DNA of 64,000 nt from Shewanella putrefaciens (lineage in GTDB: Bacteria > Pseudomonadota > Gammaproteobacteria > Enterobacterales > Shewanellaceae), in contig NZ_CP066369.1 of the NCBI RefSeq assembly GCF_016406305.1, positions 2,932,501-2,996,500 of the forward strand, written 5' to 3'. Under the pieces are notes generated by a model. The model was not told the origin of the DNA and made no database searches. It saw only the letters and a list, made by a program, of their open reading frames with translations. Shown piece after piece: positions 18,844-27,970 of the stretch (positions within the stretch are counted from its first letter, which is position 1; each line of letters starts with the position of its first letter). A program made the translations under genes and the position numbers.

Positions 18844-19236
18844 ATGAGCGAATTTTTAGAAATATTAACTCACGGTCGTCGTTTTAAAGCTGCGGTAAAA
18901 GATCTCAGCGTAGAAGAACTGCGTGATTTAGCCGCTAAACTAGATAAAATTCTAGTTGAACGTGAATCAATGGAAGAAGAAGAACAGCAAGCCATCGCTG
19001 CTCGTAACGCTAAGATTGAAGAAATCCGTCAACAAATGGAAGCTGTTGGTTTATCCATCGATGACTTAGGTGGTGTAGCGGTTAAAGCGGCCAGCAAAAA
19101 GCGTGCTCCTCGTCCAGCAAAATATCAAATTGAAGTTGACGGTGAAATGGTTCAGTGGACAGGCCAAGGCCGTATGCCAACCGTATTTAAGAACGAGATC
19201 AACAAAGGTCGTTCTATGGATGATTTCTTAATCTAA
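18844..19236 (+). CDS. hns: H-NS family nucleoid-associated DNA-binding protein
   Basis: The 130-residue histone-like protein has an N-terminal oligomerisation coiled coil (about 1-65, MSEFLEILTHGRRFKAAV and a Glu-rich heptad region). A flexible basic linker follows (about 80-95), then the C-terminal DNA-binding domain with the AT-hook-like loop QWTGQGRMP (E. coli TWTGQGRTP). It silences AT-rich, horizontally acquired DNA. Such DNA is present in this window at 43.7-50.3 kb. It is monocistronic and ends in a strong terminator; the AT-rich upstream region is typical of an autoregulated hns promoter. Confidence 0.96.
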   Translation: MSEFLEILTHGRRFKAAVKDLSVEELRDLAAKLDKILVERESMEEEEQQAIAARNAKIEEIRQQMEAVGLSIDDLGGVAVKAASKKRAPRPAKYQIEVDGEMVQWTGQGRMPTVFKNEINKGRSMDDFLI

Positions 19237-19292
19237 TCCAACTTAAAAGTACCGCACTGGAATAGCGATGACGCATTACAGTTAGGTAACAT

Positions 19293-19322
19293 AAAAAAAC
19301 TCGCCGTTGGGCGAGTTTTTTT
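19293..19322 (+). terminator. Intrinsic terminator after hns
   Basis: AAAAAACTCGCC-GTTG-GGCGAGTTTTTTT. Strong stem with a T run. An in-frame ATG just inside its 3' end (19323) is not a plausible start for the next gene. Confidence 0.95.
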
Positions 19323-19454
19323 ATGTCTCATTCGTCCAAAACAGACTGGCGTTCCGAATTACAGTCAATGCTAAAATTGCGTTACAATTCAGCCTTAGTA
19401 TTTCCCCCGACTTTCAGTTACTCTTTATCCACCCGCCTCTATTCGAATAAAAAC

Positions 19455-22400
19455 ATGCAGATAAACAATAAGATAATAATAAGCTGCGGCATAATAAGTA
19501 GCTTTGTTCCCCTCAGTATTTTTGCCCAAGGGAATCCAGTACAACCCGTCAATAAGTTAACCGCTTTTACCCACGCAGAATTAATTGTCGCGCCGGGGAA
19601 ACGACTAACAGATGCCACTCTATTGGTTGAAAATAATAGAATTAAAGCCATTATTGAGCACGGAGATATACCCGCCTCTGCATTACAAATCGACCTCACG
19701 GGTTACACTATCTACCCAGGCTTTATCGATCCCTTCACTGATTATGGAATTGAGTTTGAATATCCCAAACTCGGCTTAACCCGTCCCGTATATGATATTA
19801 AACGTATAGGTGGCAATGCCGAAAACGGGGCAATTCATGCAGAAAAAGAATGGTTTAATTACGTTTATCCCAATAAGGAACGCGCAAAGGATTGGATCAA
19901 TAACGGCTTTACCAGTGTGCAAAGTAGTAAGCTCGATGGCATTTTTCGCGGCACAGGTGTTAGTTTGTCCTTAGCCGATAAAACCGCTAATGAAGTGATT
20001 TATCGAGCGCGAACTCAACCTTTTATGGCATTTGATAAAGGCACATCCGAACAAGATTACCCCAATTCATTAATGGGGAGTATTGCGCTGATCAGACAAA
20101 CCTTTGCCGATGCCAACTGGTATAACCAAAATAAGCATAAATCCGCCAATAGCACAATAAACACCCCGTTTGAGTTTAATATCGCCTTTGAAAAATTAGA
20201 TCATTTAGCCGAGAAGCCAATTGTCTTTGAAACTAAAAATCTCAATGATTTATTACGCGCGGCTCACCTACTCAAAGAACATCAACAGCCCGCCAATCTT
20301 TTAGGAAGTGGTCAGGAATACGCTCGTATTAATGAGCTAAAGGCCTTGAACTATCCGCTGATTTTACCGCTCAATTACCCACAAGCTCCCGATGTTGGTA
20401 CCGATGATGCCGACCGTGAGGTGTCACTGGCTGATTTAAGACAATGGGAGCGTGCGCCAACAAATCCTGCCGCCGTCGCCAAAGCCGCAATTCCCTTTGC
20501 CTTAACTCAATACGGCATTAAGAGCGATGCTTTTTGGCCACGTTTACGCCAAGCCGTTGCCCAAGGGTTAACCGAAGAACAAGCCTTAGCGGCACTCACC
20601 ATCCAAGCCGCCGAAATGGCGGGGACGGCAGATTTTGCTGGCAAACTCGCCCCAGGATATATGGCCGACTTTGTGGTCACTAAGGGCAATATCTTTAAAG
20701 ATGGCCAGATCTATAGCGTTTGGTTACAGGGCCAAGAGCAGAGTATTCGCTCACTTTCGCAGGCTAAATTACTGGGTGATTACCAATTAAGTTTCATTAA
20801 CCTCACGCTGGATTTATCGCTGCAAGATATCAGCAAAGACGATAAACCTAAGTTTCAGGGGAGCTTGAGTAGCGGTGAACAAACTATCTCGCTCACCAAC
20901 CTCACCCTAGAGGATGACGGTAGAGTCAGTTTTAATGCCAATCTTACCGCCGCCGGTATCCAAGGCATCAGCCGTTTTACCCTATGGCTGGCTAAGGATG
21001 GTATTCAGGGACGTATGGTCGATGCCCAAAGCCGCAGCACCCATGTTGCCGGTGTGACCATCAGAGCAAACGATGGGCAAATAAAACCGCAAGACCCCAA
21101 AATAACGGCAAACACAGCTCTAGTGAGTCAACTCACCTACCCCAATGTTGCCTATGGTCTGAACGAAGCGCCTAAGGTTGAAAAACTGCATATCAAGAAT
21201 GCCACCCTGTGGACCTCGGACAAACAAGGCATTCTCGAACATGCCGATCTGTTGATGGCCAATGGCCGCATCGAGAAAATTGGTCAACAACTCAGTACGC
21301 CTTCAGGTTATCAAGTGCTCGATGCAACGGGCAAACACCTAACTGCGGGTATTATCGATGAACATTCCCATATCGCCATCAATGGTGGCACAAATGAAGG
21401 GACTGATGCAGTCACCTCTGAGGTGCGTATTGGCGATGTGCTCAATCCCGAAGATATTTCAATCTACCGCGCCTTAGCAGGCGGCGTCACCAGCGCACAA
21501 TTACTTCACGGCAGCGCGAATCCTATCGGCGGCCAATCGCAACTGATCAAGATGAAATGGGGAGAAAGCGCCGAGCAACTTAAATTTGCTAACGCGCCAA
21601 CGAGCATCAAATTTGCCCTTGGTGAAAACGTAAAACAGAGCAACTGGGGTGAAAAGTTTGTGCAGCGCTACCCACAGACTCGCATGGGGGTTAAAGCGTT
21701 ATTTGCAGAAACCTTCGACGCCGCCATCGCCTATGAAAATGCCCTTAAGGCCTATGATGAACTACGCAGCAGTGAGAAAAAGAAAACCATTGCACCGCGG
21801 CCAAGCTATCGCCTGCAGGCCGTCGCCGAGGTATTAAATCAACAGCGCGATGTGCATATCCACTCCTATGTGCAGTCTGAGATCTTAATGTTCCTGCGTT
21901 TAGCCGAGGCTTATCGCTTTAAAGTGCAAACCTTTACCCATGTGCTCGAAGGTTACAAAGTCGCCAGCGAGCTCGCCGCCCATGGTGCCGGCGCATCTAC
22001 CTTTGCCGATTGGTGGGCCTATAAATTTGAGGTGTATGACGCTATCCCACAAAATGCGTGCCTGATGCAAAACAAAGGTGTGACCACCAGCATTAACTCA
22101 GACGATTATGAAATGCAGCGCAGACTCAACCAAGAAGCGGCTAAGTCGATGATGTATTGCAATATGTCGAGAGAAGATGCTTGGAATATGGTCACCATCA
22201 ATCCCGCTAAGCAGTTAAGAGTCGATGAATACGTGGGCTCTCTGACCCCAGGGAAAATGGCCGATATCGTGCTGTGGAACGCAGAGCCGCTGTCTATTTA
22301 CGCTAAGGTGAGCCAAGCCTGGGTTGAAGGGAAACGCTATTTTGACCGTGACCAAGACCAACTCGCCCAGCAGGCCATAGTCAATGAGCGCGCCCAACTT

Positions 22401-22529
22401 ATTCAAAAAATTCTCAGCAGTGATGATAAAGCCAAAGCGGGTGAAAAAGTCACGCCACTCAACGAACCCCAGTGGCACTGCGATACCCACTATCTGGCAT
22501 GGGGCCACACTCATCAGGGAGCCAAATAA
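19455..22529 (+). CDS. Secreted two-domain amidohydrolase-like protein
   Basis: The 1024-residue exported protein has a signal peptide (MQINNKIIISCG ... SIFAQ). The frame is open further upstream, but the ATG at 19455 gives this clean signal sequence. Two amidohydrolase-superfamily modules follow one another. In the first (about 40-450), the metal-binding HxH after the beta-1 strand is replaced by 'PGFIDPFTDYG'. The second (about 590-1000) keeps it as 'AGIIDEHSHIA', with further His candidates in 'RDVHIHSYVQSE' and 'FTHVLEGYK' and an acidic 'TSINSDDYE' near the end. Only the second module therefore looks catalytically competent. The substrate is unknown; imidazolonepropionase-like and prolidase-like enzymes are the nearest relatives. 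It is coupled to the next amidohydrolase gene by a TAATG overlap. Confidence 0.85.
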   Translation: MQINNKIIISCGIISSFVPLSIFAQGNPVQPVNKLTAFTHAELIVAPGKRLTDATLLVENNRIKAIIEHGDIPASALQIDLTGYTIYPGFIDPFTDYGIEFEYPKLGLTRPVYDIKRIGGNAENGAIHAEKEWFNYVYPNKERAKDWINNGFTSVQSSKLDGIFRGTGVSLSLADKTANEVIYRARTQPFMAFDKGTSEQDYPNSLMGSIALIRQTFADANWYNQNKHKSANSTINTPFEFNIAFEKLDHLAEKPIVFETKNLNDLLRAAHLLKEHQQPANLLGSGQEYARINELKALNYPLILPLNYPQAPDVGTDDADREVSLADLRQWERAPTNPAAVAKAAIPFALTQYGIKSDAFWPRLRQAVAQGLTEEQALAALTIQAAEMAGTADFAGKLAPGYMADFVVTKGNIFKDGQIYSVWLQGQEQSIRSLSQAKLLGDYQLSFINLTLDLSLQDISKDDKPKFQGSLSSGEQTISLTNLTLEDDGRVSFNANLTAAGIQGISRFTLWLAKDGIQGRMVDAQSRSTHVAGVTIRANDGQIKPQDPKITANTALVSQLTYPNVAYGLNEAPKVEKLHIKNATLWTSDKQGILEHADLLMANGRIEKIGQQLSTPSGYQVLDATGKHLTAGIIDEHSHIAINGGTNEGTDAVTSEVRIGDVLNPEDISIYRALAGGVTSAQLLHGSANPIGGQSQLIKMKWGESAEQLKFANAPTSIKFALGENVKQSNWGEKFVQRYPQTRMGVKALFAETFDAAIAYENALKAYDELRSSEKKKTIAPRPSYRLQAVAEVLNQQRDVHIHSYVQSEILMFLRLAEAYRFKVQTFTHVLEGYKVASELAAHGAGASTFADWWAYKFEVYDAIPQNACLMQNKGVTTSINSDDYEMQRRLNQEAAKSMMYCNMSREDAWNMVTINPAKQLRVDEYVGSLTPGKMADIVLWNAEPLSIYAKVSQAWVEGKRYFDRDQDQLAQQAIVNERAQLIQKILSSDDKAKAGEKVTPLNEPQWHCDTHYLAWGHTHQGAK

Positions 22530-23839
22530 TGCAACTTTTACCGACAACGCTCTTATTTGCGGCATTACTGGGCGCCATCCCCACAGCGAGCGCCAACGAT
22601 ATAGTGCCAACACCAAAGCAAAGCCACACTGTGCTGATTAAAAACGCCACAGTCCACACCGTCAGCCAAGGTGTGCTCAGTAATACCGATGTGTTAATTG
22701 AGAATGGCAAAATTACCGCAGTGGGGAGCCCAGTAAATCCCACCGCTGCCGGGGGAGCTGAGATTCATATCGTCGATGCGAGCGGTAAACATTTGTATCC
22801 TGGGCTGATTGCCCTCGATACTAGCTTAGGTTTAGTCGAAATTGAGATGAGCCGCCCCACAGTCGATAACGCCGAGGTCGGCGACTTTAATCCACAAATT
22901 AGCACAGCAAGCGCCTATAACCCGGATTCAGAACTTATCCCCACCATACGCTATAACGGTATTACCCACGCCCAAATCGTCCCCAGCGGCGATGGGTTAG
23001 CGGGGCAATCGGTGCTGGTGAATCTCGATGCTTGGACGATTGAAGATGCACTCAAGCCCAGTGCTGGGCAATTTCATCTCTACTGGCCGCACATCAAACG
23101 CATGCCCGAAGATGAAAAAGAGAAAGCCAAAGCCATCGAGAAAAATCAACAGGCTATAGATAAACTCAACGCAGCCTTTGAGGATGGCTATCGTTATTTT
23201 TTAAGTGATCAACATAAAAACGGGGATGAAGGCAATCAGTCCAGCAGTAAAAATCTGCGGTGGCAGGCCATGTTGCCACTGTACCAAGGTAAAGCAACCC
23301 TATTCGCCCATGCCGATACGGTTGGACAAATTGAGCAAGTTATCGCACTGACGAAAAAATACCAATTCAAACTGGTGATTGTCGGCGGCTATGACGCATG
23401 GCGCTTGGCCTCAATCCTGAGGGAAGTCAATGCCAGCGTTATTTATCCCCATACCTTGAGCCTGCCTAAACGTAAAGATGAACCCGTGGACTTGCCCTTT
23501 AAGATCCCATCATTGCTCGCCAATGCGGGTATCCCCTTTGCCCTTGGGTTCTCATCGGATTGGAATAGCCGCAACCTCCCCTATGCAGCAGGTTACAGCG
23601 CCGCCTATGGTTTAACGCCAGAGCAAGCACTCAAATCTGTCACCCTAGATGCGGCAACCCTGTTAGGGGTAGAAGATTTAGGGGCAATTGCCGTGGGATA
23701 TCAAGGCAGTGTCGTGCTCAGTGAGGGGGACATTCTCGACCCTATGACCAATAAGATTGTGGCTATCTGGATTGAAGGACGGCAGATAGATCTGAATAAT
23801 CGCCATCAGCAGCTTTATCAAAAGTACCTTAAGCGGTAG
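22529..23839 (+). CDS. Secreted amidohydrolase-like protein lacking the HxH motif
   Basis: A 436-residue exported protein whose start ATG overlaps the preceding stop codon; the N-terminus is a signal peptide (LLPTTLLFAALLGAIPTASA). It follows the amidohydrolase fold: a beta-sandwich start 'VLIKNATVHTVSQGVLSNTDV' and the C-terminal 'ALGFSSDW ... LTPEQALKSVTLDAA' segment. However, the usual PGLID-x-H-x-H reads 'PGLIALDTSLG'. A histidine remains in 'ATLFAHADTVGQ'. It most likely forms a complex with, or is a non-catalytic partner of, the larger protein encoded just upstream. It is translationally coupled to it and ends at a terminator. Confidence 0.85.
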   Translation: MQLLPTTLLFAALLGAIPTASANDIVPTPKQSHTVLIKNATVHTVSQGVLSNTDVLIENGKITAVGSPVNPTAAGGAEIHIVDASGKHLYPGLIALDTSLGLVEIEMSRPTVDNAEVGDFNPQISTASAYNPDSELIPTIRYNGITHAQIVPSGDGLAGQSVLVNLDAWTIEDALKPSAGQFHLYWPHIKRMPEDEKEKAKAIEKNQQAIDKLNAAFEDGYRYFLSDQHKNGDEGNQSSSKNLRWQAMLPLYQGKATLFAHADTVGQIEQVIALTKKYQFKLVIVGGYDAWRLASILREVNASVIYPHTLSLPKRKDEPVDLPFKIPSLLANAGIPFALGFSSDWNSRNLPYAAGYSAAYGLTPEQALKSVTLDAATLLGVEDLGAIAVGYQGSVVLSEGDILDPMTNKIVAIWIEGRQIDLNNRHQQLYQKYLKR

Positions 23840-23867
23840 AATTTGCTCAGATAATAATATCGCATCG

Positions 23868-23894
23868 GCGCAGTCTTTAAGACTGCGCAGTTTT
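23868..23894 (+). terminator. Intrinsic terminator after the amidohydrolase pair
   Basis: GCGCAGTCT-TTA-AGACTGCGC followed by AGTTTTCC. A perfect 9-bp stem with a short T tract, about 20 bases before the rcsF start. Confidence 0.75.
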
Positions 23895-23916
23895 CCCCTC
23901 AAACTCAGGTCAAACC

Positions 23917-24297
23917 ATGAAGATGATCCTCTCAAGTGCATTAGTGCTACTGCTCAGTGCCTGTGCCAGCGACTACAGTTTTAACAGTAATTTGAACGGT
24001 GAGGCAATCGATGACTATTTCAAGGCCTCCGATGTTACCCTCTATGAAGGTGATACCTTGCCTAAAGGTCACTATGAATTAAAGGGGTTAGTACAAGGCG
24101 AATCTTGCCAAGCCGATATCAATGCCGTACCCGCGTCACTCGCGGATGCCAGAACCGAGGCGCGCCGCGCCGCAGCGGATAAAAGCGCAAACGGTATTAT
24201 CATTAAGCAATGTGTGATGTTTGAAGAGGCGGCCCAAGGTTGTATCAGTCGCGCCCTATGCGTCGGCCAAGCCATCAAAACGGCTACCCCAGAATAA
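23917..24297 (+). CDS. rcsF: RcsF-like outer-membrane lipoprotein
   Basis: A 126-residue lipoprotein (lipobox LLLSAC, Cys16) with a C-terminal RcsF domain. The domain shows GESCQAD, 'DARTEARRAAADKSANGIII', KQC, GC and ALCVGQAI, giving the four cysteines that form the two non-consecutive disulfides of E. coli RcsF. In enterics RcsF senses envelope damage and signals to the Rcs phosphorelay. It is followed by trmO and proS, matching the E. coli proS-trmO-rcsF cluster, which independently supports the call. Whether the host has an Rcs phosphorelay cannot be seen here. Confidence 0.88.
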   Translation: MKMILSSALVLLLSACASDYSFNSNLNGEAIDDYFKASDVTLYEGDTLPKGHYELKGLVQGESCQADINAVPASLADARTEARRAAADKSANGIIIKQCVMFEEAAQGCISRALCVGQAIKTATPE

Positions 24298-24351
24298 GCA
24301 TCACATATAGCAAGTGTACTCTGGCGATGCCATGATCTGCGATTGCCCATA

Positions 24352-24387
24352 TCAACCGCTTAACACTGAGTTTATGCGGTTGTTATA
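24352..24387 (+). terminator. Weak hairpin between rcsF and trmO
   Basis: CAACCGC ... GCGGTTG with a 16-base loop, followed by TTATATTT. The loop is long and the T run poor, so it may only attenuate. Confidence 0.35.
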
Positions 24388-24412
24388 TTTAGCCTTTTAG
24401 GTAATTTTTTGC

Positions 24413-25147
24413 ATGACATTTACCAACCATATTGTCGCCGTCGCGACATGCCGCACCCCCTATAAACAAAAGTTTGGCATCCCAAGGCAACCCGGATTGG
24501 TTGAAGCCCGCGGCTATGTCGAGCTCGAACCCCATGTGAATCATATCGATGCGGTGCGAGGTATCGAGCAATACTCCCATCTGTGGTTACTCTTTTGCTT
24601 CCATGAGAATCTTGCCCAAGGCTGGAAAACCACAGTGCGCCCGCCCCGTTTAGGTGGCAATGAAAAACTCGGCGTCTTCGCGACTCGCTCCACCTTTAGG
24701 CCCAATGGCATTGGTCAGTCGGTCGTAAAACTCCACGGCGTAGTACAACGTAAGGGCAAAGTGTGCCTCGAAATTTCCGGGATGGATCTCCTCGATGGCA
24801 CGCCGATTATTGATATTAAGCCCTATATTCCCTTCTCGGATTCCATTACCGATGCGATAGGAGGAATCGCCCAGGAAGCGCCCCATTTAATTTCGGTAGT
24901 GTTTTCTGCCCATGCCAACGTCCAAATTGAACGCTACGCCGAGCAGGACAGCTACACAGATTTAGCCCTGCTGATCCGCGGCGTACTCGGCCAAGATCCG
25001 CGACCTGCCTATAAAAAAGCCAAAGATGATCCTAAGTTATATCAAGTCGCTCTCTATGATTTAGATGTATTTTGGCAAATGGCGGTTGATGACAATGAGC
25101 AAGAATACATCTTGGTATTAGAACTCAAACCGGGGAAATGTGGCTAA
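24413..25147 (+). CDS. trmO: tRNA (adenine-N6)-methyltransferase TrmO (TsaA/YaeB)
   Basis: A 244-residue enzyme that methylates N6 of t6A at position 37 of tRNA-Thr(GGU) using SAM. Family motifs are present: 'PYKQKFGIPRQPGLVEARGYVEL', 'RGIEQYSHLWLLFCFHEN', 'FATRSTFRPNGIGQSVVKL' (the SAM-site RxxxRPNxxG region) and 'DLLDGTPIIDIKPYIPFSDS'. The C-terminal domain ends with 'DVFWQMAVDDNEQEYILVLEL'. Its position next to rcsF and upstream of proS matches enteric synteny. Its stop codon directly abuts the following acetyltransferase gene, so the two are cotranscribed. Confidence 0.93.
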   Translation: MTFTNHIVAVATCRTPYKQKFGIPRQPGLVEARGYVELEPHVNHIDAVRGIEQYSHLWLLFCFHENLAQGWKTTVRPPRLGGNEKLGVFATRSTFRPNGIGQSVVKLHGVVQRKGKVCLEISGMDLLDGTPIIDIKPYIPFSDSITDAIGGIAQEAPHLISVVFSAHANVQIERYAEQDSYTDLALLIRGVLGQDPRPAYKKAKDDPKLYQVALYDLDVFWQMAVDDNEQEYILVLELKPGKCG

Positions 25148-25765
25148 ATGTCTGCGTCTTTGCCTGATTATCAAAGCCAACATAAAAAGCGTCTCTCTTG
25201 GATGCCATGGCTGTATTTTTCTTTAAAAGAGAAACATTTAGTCTGGGCCAAACCCTGGCAGGATGAAATCCAAGCCACACTTTGCGCCCTCGAAACAGTG
25301 CAAATAGGCGAGCAATGTTTTATCGCCCCCGAAGCACAGCTATTTGCCGAACCCAATCGGGATATTCGCATGGGCAACCGCTGCATGATCGCCGCCGACT
25401 GTTTTTTACATGGCCCTATTATGATGGGCGATGAAGTGGCGATTAATCATGGTTGCTCCTTTGATGGCGGTAGAGTGGGTATCAAGATAGGTAATCAAAC
25501 CCGCATCGCCAATAATGTGACTATCTATGCCTTTAACCACGGCATGGCACCCAATGCACCGATATATCAACAGAGCGCCAACTCTAAAGGTATTGTCATA
25601 GGCAAAGATGTGTGGATTGGCGCACAGGCCGGCATAGTCGATGGCGTCACCATTGGCGATCACGCCGTAGTCGGCATGGGCAGTATAGTGACCAAAGATA
25701 TCCCTGACTGGGCCATAGTCGCTGGCAACCCCGCCAAAGTGATCGGCGATAGGCGGGATAAGTGA
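25148..25765 (+). CDS. Hexapeptide-repeat acyltransferase (Maa/LacA-like)
   Basis: A 205-residue left-handed beta-helix acetyltransferase. Hexapeptide repeats run from about residue 55 to 190 (IGEQCFIAPEAQLF ... IGNQTRIANNVTIYAFNHG ... IGKDVWIGAQAGIVDGVTIGDHAVVGMGSIVTKDIPDWAIVAGNPAKVIG). The catalytic histidine is probably in 'FNHGMAP'. It would transfer an acetyl group from acetyl-CoA to a sugar or another small acceptor; the acceptor is unknown. The gene follows trmO without a gap and is probably cotranscribed. A fragment of the E3 intergenic repeat lies just after it. Confidence 0.85.
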   Translation: MSASLPDYQSQHKKRLSWMPWLYFSLKEKHLVWAKPWQDEIQATLCALETVQIGEQCFIAPEAQLFAEPNRDIRMGNRCMIAADCFLHGPIMMGDEVAINHGCSFDGGRVGIKIGNQTRIANNVTIYAFNHGMAPNAPIYQQSANSKGIVIGKDVWIGAQAGIVDGVTIGDHAVVGMGSIVTKDIPDWAIVAGNPAKVIGDRRDK

Positions 25766-25795
25766 ACATAATCAGAAGCTAGAATCGAGAGCGCT

Positions 25796-25845
25796 ACGCT
25801 AACGGATAACGGAACGTTCGCCAGCTCACTCACCGAAACGGCATC
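25796..25845. repeat. Isolated fragment of the E3 intergenic repeat
   Basis: The segment GCTAACGGATAACGGAACG followed by TTCGCCAGCTCACTCACCG matches the 'gttagcggaacgc ... tcgcaagttcactcaccg' modules of the arrays near 36.8, 41.9 and 62.0 kb. It is the only copy seen outside the polysaccharide locus. Confidence 0.6.
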
Positions 25846-25993
25846 TGACACTCCTTTCTGTTATCAGCTATCCATTGGCATTTAAAAATGCCATTTATAT
25901 CCCAGCTAACTGAATTTAACCTAAATCCATAGGTGACATCATCGAAGCAGGTGATAAAATGGCGCCCATTCAACTCAAATTTGGACATCGGTA

Positions 25994-27709
25994 ATGCGCG
26001 TCAGCAAGTACCTACTATCAACACAGAAAGAAACTCCTGCCAACGCAGAGGTCATCAGCCATCAATTAATGTTACGTGCCGGTATGATCCGCCGTAACGC
26101 CTCGGGCCTTTACAGCTACCTGCCCACGGGTTTGCGTGTATTACGTAAGGTCGAAGCTATTGTTCGTGAAGAAATGAACAAAGCAGGCGCGATTGAAATA
26201 TTAATGCCTATGGTACAACCGGCTGATTTGTGGGTAGAAACGGGTCGTTGGGATAAATTTGGTCCAGAATTGCTACGCTTTAAGGATCGCCACAACCGTG
26301 ACTTCGTACTGGGCCCAACCCATGAAGAAGTGATCACCGATCTCATTCGCAAAGAAGTCAGCTCATATAAGCAATTACCGCTGAACCTTTACCAAATTCA
26401 AACAAAATTCCGTGATGAAGTGCGCCCACGCTTTGGCGTGATGCGTTCACGCGAGTTCCTGATGAAAGATGCTTATTCTTTCCATCTGGACGTCGACACT
26501 ATGAATGCGACCTATGAGGCCATGTATCAAGCCTATAGCAACATTCTGTCGCGCATGGGCTTAGCCTTCCGCCCCGTATTAGCCGATACTGGTTCTATCG
26601 GTGGCAGCATGTCACACGAGTTCCACGTGCTGGCGCAAAGCGGTGAAGATTTAATTGCTTACTCGACCGGCAGTGATTATGCGGCCAACATTGAGAAAGC
26701 CGAATCACCTATGCCAACCGAGGCTCGCGGCGCCGCCACTGAAGAGTTGCGTTTAGTCGATACCCCCAATGCTAAAACCATTGCCGAATTAGTTGAGCAG
26801 TTTGGTTTAGACATCACCAAAACCGTTAAAACCTTAATTGTTAAAGGTGCTACCGAAGCCGCTCCGCTAGTGGCATTAATTGTTCGCGGTGACCATGAAC
26901 TGAACGAAATCAAAGCTGACAAGTTAGATTTAGTGGCATCACCCTTAGAATTTGCACCAGAAGCCCTTATTCGTGACGCCATTGGCGCAGGCCCTGGTTC
27001 ACTAGGCCCTGTCGGCTTAACTATGCCAATAATTATCGATCACAGCGTCAGCGTGATGAGCGATTTTGCCGCCGGTGCTAACGTCGATGATAAACACTAC
27101 TTTGGCATCAACTGGGAGCGCGATCTGCCACTTGCCCAAACTGCGGATATCCGTAATGTGGTTGAAGGCGAGCCAACACCAGATGGTTTAGGTACTTATG
27201 CTATGGCCCGCGGTATCGAAGTAGGCCATATCTTCCAACTCGGCACTAACTATTCAAAATCAATGAACGCCACTGTACTCGACGAAAACGGCAAGTCACA
27301 GGTGCTGCTGATGGGTTGTTATGGTGTCGGCGTGAGCCGTATCGTCGCGGCGGCTATCGAGCAAAACTTCGATGACCGTGGCATCATTTGGCCAGAAGCG
27401 ATTGCCCCCTTTAGCGTGGGGATTCTGCCAATGAATATGCACAAGTCGCACCGCGTAACCGATATCGCCGAGCAGTTGTACAAGGATTTAACCGCAGCGG
27501 GTATCGACGTATTACTGGACGACCGTAAAGAACGCCCTGGCGTGATGTTCGCCGATATGGAACTGATTGGACTCCCGCACACTGTGGTGATTGGCGATCG
27601 CAATATCGATGCCGGCGTATATGAATACAAAAACCGTCGCACCGGTGAAAAGCAAGACATTCCATTTGATCAGCTTGTTGATTTCCTGAAAAGCCAGATT
27701 AAAGCCTAA
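25994..27709 (+). CDS. proS: Prolyl-tRNA synthetase (bacterial type)
   Basis: The 571-residue class II aminoacyl-tRNA synthetase charges tRNA-Pro. It has motif 1 ([22 protein letters not shown]), motif 2 ([26 protein letters not shown]), the editing/insertion domain between about 230 and 400 ('[34 protein letters not shown]', YbaK-like), and motif 3 ([17 protein letters not shown]). The C-terminal anticodon-binding domain ends '[19 protein letters not shown]'. The length is standard for bacterial ProS with an editing domain. It closes the rcsF-trmO-proS neighbourhood and has its own strong terminator. Confidence 0.98.
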   Translation: MRVSKYLLSTQKETPANAEVISHQLMLRAGMIRRNASGLYSYLPTGLRVLRKVEAIVREEMNKAGAIEILMPMVQPADLWVETGRWDKFGPELLRFKDRHNRDFVLGPTHEEVITDLIRKEVSSYKQLPLNLYQIQTKFRDEVRPRFGVMRSREFLMKDAYSFHLDVDTMNATYEAMYQAYSNILSRMGLAFRPVLADTGSIGGSMSHEFHVLAQSGEDLIAYSTGSDYAANIEKAESPMPTEARGAATEELRLVDTPNAKTIAELVEQFGLDITKTVKTLIVKGATEAAPLVALIVRGDHELNEIKADKLDLVASPLEFAPEALIRDAIGAGPGSLGPVGLTMPIIIDHSVSVMSDFAAGANVDDKHYFGINWERDLPLAQTADIRNVVEGEPTPDGLGTYAMARGIEVGHIFQLGTNYSKSMNATVLDENGKSQVLLMGCYGVGVSRIVAAAIEQNFDDRGIIWPEAIAPFSVGILPMNMHKSHRVTDIAEQLYKDLTAAGIDVLLDDRKERPGVMFADMELIGLPHTVVIGDRNIDAGVYEYKNRRTGEKQDIPFDQLVDFLKSQIKA

Positions 27710-27734
27710 GCTTTAGCTCCAATCGAAAAAAATT

Positions 27735-27768
27735 AAACGCACTTAGGTTGTACTTAAGTGCGTTTTTT
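27735..27768 (+). terminator. Intrinsic terminator after proS
   Basis: AAACGCACTTA-GGTTGTACT-TAAGTGCGTTT followed by TTT. Long perfect stem with a T run. Confidence 0.92.
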
Positions 27769-27970
27769 ATGCACTTTTCACACAAGAAGACTTTCCATCA
27801 TTAAGGTAAAAATGGATTGATAAAACTATTGAGCCAATGCCCTCGGCTTCTTTGGCACACTTGCCATCAATCAAATATCGACTTACTCCTAAAAACAAAT
27901 CCACTGCTCAGACTTGCTTTTTAAGCGCAGTCATTGCTTTAATAAAATCATTAAAACAATAAATTGAGTC

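Noticed and set aside
19323..19454. Upstream start for the large amidohydrolase at an ATG inside the hns terminator
   Set aside because: The start would lie in the T run of the terminator and would place 44 residues before an evident signal peptide.
22472..22528. Upstream extension of the second amidohydrolase gene
   Set aside because: The ATG at 22529 starts a proper signal peptide and overlaps the preceding stop codon; the extension would bury the signal sequence.
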